Assembly (NCBI RefSeq): GCF_030345095.1
Contig: NZ_CP128360.1
Location: 682,001-746,000 of the forward strand
DNA from: Solwaraspora sp. WMMA2056
GTDB taxonomy: Bacteria > Actinomycetota > Actinomycetes > Mycobacteriales > Micromonosporaceae
Length of the DNA: 64,000 nucleotides
Direction: 5' to 3'
A program made the translations under genes and the position numbers. This document shows, one piece after another, positions 58,248 through 64,000 of this stretch. The notes beneath the pieces were generated by a model. It made no database searches. It saw nothing but the letters and a program-made list of their open reading frames with translations, and was not told the DNA's origin. Positions within the stretch are counted from its first letter, which is position 1, and every line of letters starts with the position of its first letter.

Positions 58248-60785
58248 TTACGCTGCCAGGCGGTCCTTCGCGGTGAGTCGGCGAGTCGCCAGCAGCGTCG
58301 CGACGGCGATCGAGGAGTAGACGGCGGCGGTCAGAACCGCCAGTTGGCCCCACGGAATGCTGAGGACGAAGCCGGGAATCCGCCAGGCTGCCAGCAGTAC
58401 GGCCGGGAAACCGATGAGCAGCCCGACCCCGGTCGCCACAACGGTCAGCACGACGTGCTGACGGACCAGGACCGCCCTCGCCCAGCGGGGCGCCACTCCG
58501 AGCGCGACAAGGTGCCCGAGGTGCTGCCGCAGGATGCGAATCTGCGTCTGCGTCGTCGTCAGAGTCAGGGCCAGCGCCAGGATCACCACGCCGACGGCGG
58601 TGATGTTGAGCGCCACCGGTGGGATGGGCGTGGGCGGCGTACGGTAGATCTTTGCGATGCGTGGGTCCAAGCCGGCAGCGTTCACCGCAGCCTGCGCCGC
58701 CTCGGCGTCCGCCCGGCTGACGCCGGTGTAGATCACCGCGCCTGCGGTGACAGGCAGGTCATGCTCCCTGGCGGTCGCCGTCAGCACGAGGCCCGTGGTG
58801 CCGACGTTCCACCCCGCCGGCTCGACCTCGAACGCCGCTGCGGGGATCGTGGCCAGCACCGCGCCGACGCCCTCGGCCGCAGCAAGGCGAAGATCCACGG
58901 CATCACCGATCGGGGTACGGGCATCCCAGAACAGGACTCCTCCGCGTGCCAGCAACGCCCGCCGCTGCTCAGCGAGTCTCGTCCCGAGGAGCCGGTCTGC
59001 GGCGGCGACCGAGTCCACGGCCAGCAACAGACCCCAGGCACCGTCGGCGACGACGTGGGTCTCCCCTACGGCATCGGTGTCAGCGAGGTAGTGGACGGAC
59101 ACCGGTGTCTGATCCCGCAACGCCGGCACGGTCCGTGCCGCGTCCAACGCGACCTGCGGTGCCGGGTGCACATCCGTGGCGATGTCGGCGATCTTGACCT
59201 GGCCGGGCAACACATCCGGATACACCTGCGCACCAGCGGTACGGATCATCGTGTCCAGGAGCGACACGAACCCGGTCGACAACCCCAGCAGCACCGCGAT
59301 GGCCGCGATGAAGGCGGTTGCCCGACGGGTGTCCGTCAGGAGTTGCCGCTTGCTGAGCCGCGCACGCAGGTTCGCCTCGGGCAGCCGGCCGAAGACGGCG
59401 GGGATCAGATCCGGCAGCATCAGCAGCACCGCGGCCGCCAGCAGCCCGGCGACATGCATCGCTTCCGCCGGCGAATCGAGGCCGGGAAGGCGCACCAGCG
59501 CCACCCCGACCGCAAGCGCCGCCAGCAGGTGTCGAGCATTGCGCAGCAGGCCGTCCCGTGGCGTTCGCGGCTGCTGCCCGAGGGCGCGGCCGGGCACCCC
59601 TGCCGTGTCGACCCGGCTGGCCCTGGCCTGCCCGAACAGCAGGGCGCCAGCAACGCAGCCGAGAAGGACCACAGCGATGCCCTGGGCGAGCGGTCCGATG
59701 GTGGAGGGCACCGGACCAACTGGTTGTCCGAGTGTCCGGGCCAGGAGCCGGGCAGCCAGTACGCCAAGCGCCAACCCGACCACATGTCCGATGACCATTG
59801 CGGCCAGACACCACAGGCTCTGCGCCAGGCTGGCACCACCGACCGCGATCCGGTGAGCGACACCGACCGAGGTCATCCTGCGCACGGACAGCACGACCTG
59901 CCGCCTGGTCAGGGCGAACGCGGCCAGCGTCGCCAGTAGTGGCAGTGCCAACGACGGAATCGTGTAGCCAGCCGGTGACCGGTCGATCCAGGTAGGACGT
60001 GCCTGGGACACGACCGATTCACGGCTGACGTACGTCCGTTCCACCTGGTCTACGAGATCCGCCGCTGCGGCACCGCCCGATGCTCCCCGTAGTGTCTGAG
60101 CGATGGCAGCCACCGTCGCGGGCACCTCGGCACCGTCCCAGTAGACGACTGGCTGGACGCGCAGCAGTGAGTTGACCGCAGCAAGCTCAGGGTCCATGGC
60201 AGCCCAGGTGCCGGGTCCGGCAAAGACCTCCACGTTCCCCGAAAAGAGGTCGTCGACGCTGCCGACAACGGTGAATTCGACGCGACCGCCGTACAGGCTG
60301 AGGTGCTCCGGTATCGAACCTGTCGCCGTATCGGGGTTGACGACGACAATCTCGTTCGCCCGCTTCGGCCAGCGCCCGGAGAGCGTACGGTAGTTCCCCG
60401 GGAACGGGTCCTGCGCCCAGTCCATCTCGACGAATCTGACCGAACCATGGGCGAGCGCCGGAATTGCCAGGTCGGTGCAGACCAGAGCGACGTTGGACTG
60501 CCCGCCCCGCCCATCAGGCAGCGCAGCGCTCAGCGAATCCCGGATCCTGCTACCCGGCGGCAGGTCCACTACGCCGAATCCCGCATAGGCACCGTAACGG
60601 CCCATGTCCCGTTGAGCGACCTGCTCCGCGCTCACCGACTGACCGACCAGCGCGACGTACAGGCCGGTCACCAGCACTGCAGCTACGAACACCGGGACGG
60701 CACTGACCCGCATCCGCCCGGATCGCGCGAACCTGCGCGCGAAGGTGACGACAAGTCGTCCGGGTCCAGCGAACCGGCCACTCAC
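58248..60785 (-). CDS. FtsX-like ABC transporter permease
   Basis: This 845-aa membrane protein has an N-terminal helix at residues ~25-45, a large extracytoplasmic domain, a first helix cluster in the middle (LALPLLATLAAFALTRRQVVLSV, then several more), a second loop domain and a final group of three helices (LNITAVGVVILALALTLTTTQ; VVATGVGLLIGFPAVLLAAW; LAVLTAAVYSSIAVATLLATRR). This is the two-FtsX layout of large macrolide/peptide or lipoprotein exporters. It is translated in a GTGA overlap with the ATPase gene. Substrate unknown. Confidence 0.85.
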   Translation of the reverse strand: MSGRFAGPGRLVVTFARRFARSGRMRVSAVPVFVAAVLVTGLYVALVGQSVSAEQVAQRDMGRYGAYAGFGVVDLPPGSRIRDSLSAALPDGRGGQSNVALVCTDLAIPALAHGSVRFVEMDWAQDPFPGNYRTLSGRWPKRANEIVVVNPDTATGSIPEHLSLYGGRVEFTVVGSVDDLFSGNVEVFAGPGTWAAMDPELAAVNSLLRVQPVVYWDGAEVPATVAAIAQTLRGASGGAAAADLVDQVERTYVSRESVVSQARPTWIDRSPAGYTIPSLALPLLATLAAFALTRRQVVLSVRRMTSVGVAHRIAVGGASLAQSLWCLAAMVIGHVVGLALGVLAARLLARTLGQPVGPVPSTIGPLAQGIAVVLLGCVAGALLFGQARASRVDTAGVPGRALGQQPRTPRDGLLRNARHLLAALAVGVALVRLPGLDSPAEAMHVAGLLAAAVLLMLPDLIPAVFGRLPEANLRARLSKRQLLTDTRRATAFIAAIAVLLGLSTGFVSLLDTMIRTAGAQVYPDVLPGQVKIADIATDVHPAPQVALDAARTVPALRDQTPVSVHYLADTDAVGETHVVADGAWGLLLAVDSVAAADRLLGTRLAEQRRALLARGGVLFWDARTPIGDAVDLRLAAAEGVGAVLATIPAAAFEVEPAGWNVGTTGLVLTATAREHDLPVTAGAVIYTGVSRADAEAAQAAVNAAGLDPRIAKIYRTPPTPIPPVALNITAVGVVILALALTLTTTQTQIRILRQHLGHLVALGVAPRWARAVLVRQHVVLTVVATGVGLLIGFPAVLLAAWRIPGFVLSIPWGQLAVLTAAVYSSIAVATLLATRRLTAKDRLAA

Positions 60786-61468
60786 GGCGCACCACGCAGA
60801 GACCCGTCCACCATCTCGTACACGGCGTCGGCGTACCTGCGACAGAGCGGATCATGCGAACTGACGACAGCCAACGCGCCGGCCGAGCAGAGCTCGCTGA
60901 TCAGCTCGAACAGGTCACTTGACGCCTTGCTGTCCAGCGAGCCGGTTGGCTCGTCCGCCACGAGGATGCGTCGGCCGCCAGCGAGCGCGCGGGCGATCCC
61001 GACCCGCTGTCGTTGCCCGCCGCTGAGCTGTCCCGGCCAACGTCTGCCGAGATCCGCCAGACCAACTCGCGTCAACAGGCGGTCGGCCTGCGCCAGAGCA
61101 TCGGCCGTGGCCGTTCCACTGGCCTCCAGCGGGAGGGCGACGTTCTCGGCCGCCGTGAACTCCTCGACAAGGGCGTGGTCCTGAAAAACCACCCCCACGG
61201 TACGCAGTCGGAGATTCGCCCGCGCGGCCTCATCCATCCGTCCGACGTCGACGCCGTCAACCTGGATCTCGCCTTCATCGGCGAGATCCAGGCCGACGAT
61301 CAGATTGAGAAGCGTGGACTTGCCAGAGCCGCTGGGGCCGTGGATGCAGATGAACTCGCCGGCGGTTGCCGCCAGGCTCACACCTCGGACTGCTCGAACC
61401 TCCTCGGCCGCCGACGTGTACGACTTGCTGACATCGCGCAGCTCCAAAAGAGGCATGTCACCACTCAC
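60782..61468 (-). CDS. ABC transporter ATP-binding protein
   Basis: This 228-aa ATPase has Walker A GPSGSGKST, Q-loop VVFQDHALVEEFTAAENV, signature LSGGQRQR, Walker B ILVADEPTGSLDS, and switch His in VVSSHDPL. The ADEPTGSLDS form is typical of FtsX-permease partners. It starts at GTG 61468 (GGAG upstream); ATG 61456 is an alternative. It is the first gene of a two-gene export unit. Confidence 0.92.
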   Translation of the reverse strand: MSGDMPLLELRDVSKSYTSAAEEVRAVRGVSLAATAGEFICIHGPSGSGKSTLLNLIVGLDLADEGEIQVDGVDVGRMDEAARANLRLRTVGVVFQDHALVEEFTAAENVALPLEASGTATADALAQADRLLTRVGLADLGRRWPGQLSGGQRQRVGIARALAGGRRILVADEPTGSLDSKASSDLFELISELCSAGALAVVSSHDPLCRRYADAVYEMVDGSLRGAP

Positions 61469-61645
61469 CGGCTCCGGTACACCACGGCGTTGCCTTGCTG
61501 CCGGTTCACGCTACAGCAGGGGCTGCCGCAATTTCCCCACATCGATGAGCCGGATTTCCGCCTCGCCTGGGCTGCACGACTTCCGCTCCACTACGGCCAG
61601 GGCGCACGGACCCGCACCGGGATCGGACGGGTTTCGGTAGTACCG

Positions 61646-63049
61646 TCACCGAGCTGGCCCTGGTTGTTCAAGCCCCCAGGAAATCACGGAGTAGTCGGGC
61701 TGAAGCGCCAGAGTGTGCGATCCGCCAACGGATATGGCTCTGATCAGGACCAGGTGCTGGGCACAGAGAGCGACCTGGCCTACCGCACACACCCTGACCG
61801 GGGTGGAACGACTCTGGTAGGTGCCGTCACCGAGCTCGCCGAAGTCGTTGAAGCCCCAGGAAACGACGCCGCCGCTGCTGAGCTGCGCAGCGTTGTGGTT
61901 TGCGCCGGCACTGATCTGCCGGACCCCGTACAAGAGCTGTTCGCACGGCGCGACCTGCCCTACCGCGCAGACCCGCACCGGGGTGAGGCGGTTGACGGTC
62001 GTGCCGTCGCCGAGCTGCCCAAGTCTGTTGTATCCCCAGGTGGCGACGCTGCCATCACCCAGCAGCGCCATACTCTGCGTGAAGTGACCTGCCACGGCCC
62101 GTACCGCGTGCAGGAACCGGTCGCACGGCGCGACCTGCCCCACCGCGCACACCTGCACCGGGGTGTGCCGATCGACGGTGGTGCCATCACCCAGTTGCCC
62201 GTACTGGTTGGAGCCCCACGTGACGGCCAGCGCGTTGTCCACCACCGCCATGCTGTGCCGTCCGGCAACCGCGAGGGACCTGACTCCGGTCAGGAACCGG
62301 TCGCAGGGGGCTACCTGCCCTACCGCGCACACCTGCACGGGGGTGCGCCGATCGACGGTGGTGCCGTCGCCAAGCTGACCGTACAGGTTGCTCCCCCAGG
62401 CGACCGCAGTCCCGTCGGTCAGCTGGGCAAGGGTGGTATCGCCGTTTGCTGACAGGGCCCTGACCCCTCTCAAGGGCTCGTCACAGGGTGCGACCTGACC
62501 GACCGCGCAGACCTGCACCGGGGTGAGGCGGTAGGGGTGGGTGCCGTCACCGACCTGTCCGCGAATGTTCCAGCCCCAGGCGACGACTGTACGGTCCCGT
62601 AGCAGAGCGACACTGTGAAAGGTGCCCACCGCGATTGCGATCACGCCGGTCAGGAACCGTCGGCAGGGCGCGGTCTCGCCGACGGCGCAAACCTGCACCG
62701 GCGTCAGGTAATTTTCCCCGTGACCAATACCAAGCCGACCGTAGGTGTTCCAGCCCCAAGCAACGACGGTGCCGTCCGAACGCAGAGCAAGGTTGTGCCC
62801 GACGCCGGCGGCGATGGCGGTGACCGCGCCGAGTCCGGCCGGGACCTGTCGGATCACGGGCTCCGCTGCCACCGCCGACTCTGCTGCGCGCTCAGCCGGG
62901 ACCTCGCTGGCGTACCCGGTGGAGCCGGCACCGGTCACCAGGACCATGGCCAGCAGTGCGGCTACCAGGCCGGCAGCCGACCATCGACGGCGGGCCACCG
63001 CCATGACGAATGTCGGTTCCGGATTTCCTGCCGATTGGCGACTGTCCAT
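61646..63049 (-). CDS. Secreted RCC1-repeat beta-propeller protein
   Basis: This 467-aa protein has a signal peptide (RRRWSAAGLVAALLAMVLVTGAGS) and about seven RCC1-type repeats with GVVSWGFNDFGELGDGT-like cores. Six repeats carry the same extra block, TPVQVCAVGQVAPC and variants, with two cysteines each, probably one disulfide per blade. RCC1 propellers mediate protein binding; secreted bacterial copies have unknown partners. ATG 63049 has GGAGGAATCG upstream. The repeats are nearly identical in places at DNA level, suggesting recent internal duplication. Confidence 0.85.
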   Translation of the reverse strand: MDSRQSAGNPEPTFVMAVARRRWSAAGLVAALLAMVLVTGAGSTGYASEVPAERAAESAVAAEPVIRQVPAGLGAVTAIAAGVGHNLALRSDGTVVAWGWNTYGRLGIGHGENYLTPVQVCAVGETAPCRRFLTGVIAIAVGTFHSVALLRDRTVVAWGWNIRGQVGDGTHPYRLTPVQVCAVGQVAPCDEPLRGVRALSANGDTTLAQLTDGTAVAWGSNLYGQLGDGTTVDRRTPVQVCAVGQVAPCDRFLTGVRSLAVAGRHSMAVVDNALAVTWGSNQYGQLGDGTTVDRHTPVQVCAVGQVAPCDRFLHAVRAVAGHFTQSMALLGDGSVATWGYNRLGQLGDGTTVNRLTPVRVCAVGQVAPCEQLLYGVRQISAGANHNAAQLSSGGVVSWGFNDFGELGDGTYQSRSTPVRVCAVGQVALCAQHLVLIRAISVGGSHTLALQPDYSVISWGLEQPGPAR

Positions 63050-63371
63050 CGATTCCTCCACAGGACGAGTCAGAAGCGGCGACGGTGGGAGCCGATGGAA
63101 TGCGACTGACTTTCGCTTTGTCGCCTTACTCAAAAGGCGACGGGCGAGCCACAATCAATATAGAACAATGCCGCATGATCGAAAAAGAGGCCGATCGAAC
63201 GAGTGTGAATCTCGCAAAATCGTTGGCCCGCCGCCGCGCGAAAAAAGACAAACGTACGGCCCACCCCTGTGCCAACCGTGGACCGGTCGGCACAGGAGGG
63301 GGCGGTGGCCAGCCCGTACGCCGAGGCGCTGACCGCGTACCGCCGTCGATCTTGACCGCAGGCGGGCCCGC

Positions 63372-64000
63372 TCAGGCCGGGACGGGCAACGCGCCGAGGG
63401 CGCGGCCGGCTTCCCGGGCGGCCTGCAGCGCGCCGGAGTGCAGCTGCGCGGCCACGTCGGTGAAGGAGTCCAGCGCGGGGTTGACCCCGACGAGGGTGAA
63501 CTCGCGTTCGACGACGGTGAGGTCGGCACCCCAGCAGTCGGCGATGATCCGCCGCAGGTACGGGGTGGAGTGGTCCCAACCTTCCCGTGGGGTTCCGGTG
63601 CCGTACGCGCCGCCACGGACGGTGGCGAGCACGACCGGCTTTCCGGCGAGGAACGGGACTCCGGTCGCCCGTGGATCGGCCAGGACGACATCGAGGTACG
63701 TCTTGAAGTGCTGGGAGACGCCGTAGTTGTAGAGCGGTACGGCGAGCAGGATCGCGTCGGCGGCGACCAGTTCGTCCACGAGTGTCGCGGCGAGGGCGAC
63801 GGCGTCGCGTTGCTCGGCGGTCCGCTCCTCGGCCGGGGTCATGCCGGCGGTCACCGCCGCTGCCCAGACGGTCGACGGCAGGGTGTCGACGCCGACGTGG
63901 CGGGTCACCACCGGGTCGCCAGGGTGGGCGGTACGCCACTCCTGCTCGACGATGTCGGCGATCTCGCGGCTCGCGGAGCCGTGCGTACGGATGCTGGCGT
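63372..64000 (-). CDS. FMN-dependent NADH-azoreductase-like protein, partial
   Basis: The reading frame runs off the right edge; about 209 C-terminal residues are present. It starts in the window with SIRTHGSASREIADIVEQEW and TRHVGVDTLP, followed by AILLAVPLYNYGVSQHFKTYLDVV and the loop GGAYGTG, all typical of flavodoxin-like azoreductases/NAD(P)H dehydrogenases (quinone). Such enzymes use FMN and NADH to reduce quinones or azo compounds. The first few residues and the start are outside the window. Confidence 0.85.
   Translation of the reverse strand, partial: ASIRTHGSASREIADIVEQEWRTAHPGDPVVTRHVGVDTLPSTVWAAAVTAGMTPAEERTAEQRDAVALAATLVDELVAADAILLAVPLYNYGVSQHFKTYLDVVLADPRATGVPFLAGKPVVLATVRGGAYGTGTPREGWDHSTPYLRRIIADCWGADLTVVEREFTLVGVNPALDSFTDVAAQLHSGALQAAREAGRALGALPVPA

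Overview
The window is about 64 kb of very GC-rich DNA with short spacings, GTG starts, GTGA/ATGA start-stop overlaps and a complete ESX-type (type VII) secretion locus. It is actinobacterial; gene content and style suggest Micromonosporaceae (inference, not proven here). I saw no rRNA, tRNA or CRISPR array.

Positions 1-26.6 kb hold a complete ESX locus. Core parts are eccB (minus), eccD (minus), eccC with three ATPase modules (plus), eccE (plus), an EccA-like AAA+ ATPase with a beta-helix front end (plus), and two mycosin proteases. Substrate candidates are two WXG100 proteins (7.56-8.19 kb), a WXG-like/YbaB-like pair (5.2-6.0 kb), a 199-aa protein, and a 560-aa helical, proline-rich protein. 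The left end is a polymorphic toxin on the minus strand. From 5221 leftward it has a WXG-like helical N-terminus, a membrane segment, a long Ala/Pro/Ser/Thr linker and three successive enzyme domains: a YwqJ-type deaminase, a papain-fold (Tox-PL) domain and a RelA/SpoT-type nucleotidyltransferase. Three tandem paralogous ~100-aa proteins lie at its 3' end. SUKH-3 and SseB proteins (typical immunity folds) and a free-standing copy of the YwqJ-type deaminase sit inside the same locus, so the region reads as a secretion machine with its effectors and immunity genes.

Positions 26.7-49.2 kb are mostly chromosomal housekeeping and transport: two head-to-head paralogous PadR/ABC-ATPase/permease cassettes with separate palindromic operators, an erythromycin-esterase-family protein, a Lys/Ala/Pro-rich EcsC-like protein, a CPBP membrane protease, a globin-reductase, an XRE regulator fused to peptide deformylase, a FhuF-like ferric reductase behind an iron box, a YbhB-like protein, an MMPL exporter with its TetR, a second TetR, and a three-gene lipoprotein/membrane operon.

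Positions 49.2-58.2 kb are an accessory region with a clear drop in GC in places. An IS5-type element (885 bp, TAT duplication) splits a secreted-protein gene that can be rebuilt exactly in frame. An IS630-type element (1210 bp, TA flanks) has a split transposase. Next come a run of tiny overlapping genes with an AlpA-like excisionase/regulator (remnant of an integrative element), an XRE/TPR regulator, a CutA-like protein and a PIN toxin-antitoxin pair.

Positions 58.2-64 kb hold an ABC export pair (FtsX-like permease plus ATPase), a secreted RCC1-repeat protein with a repeated two-cysteine insert, and the 3' part of an FMN-dependent azoreductase running off the right edge.
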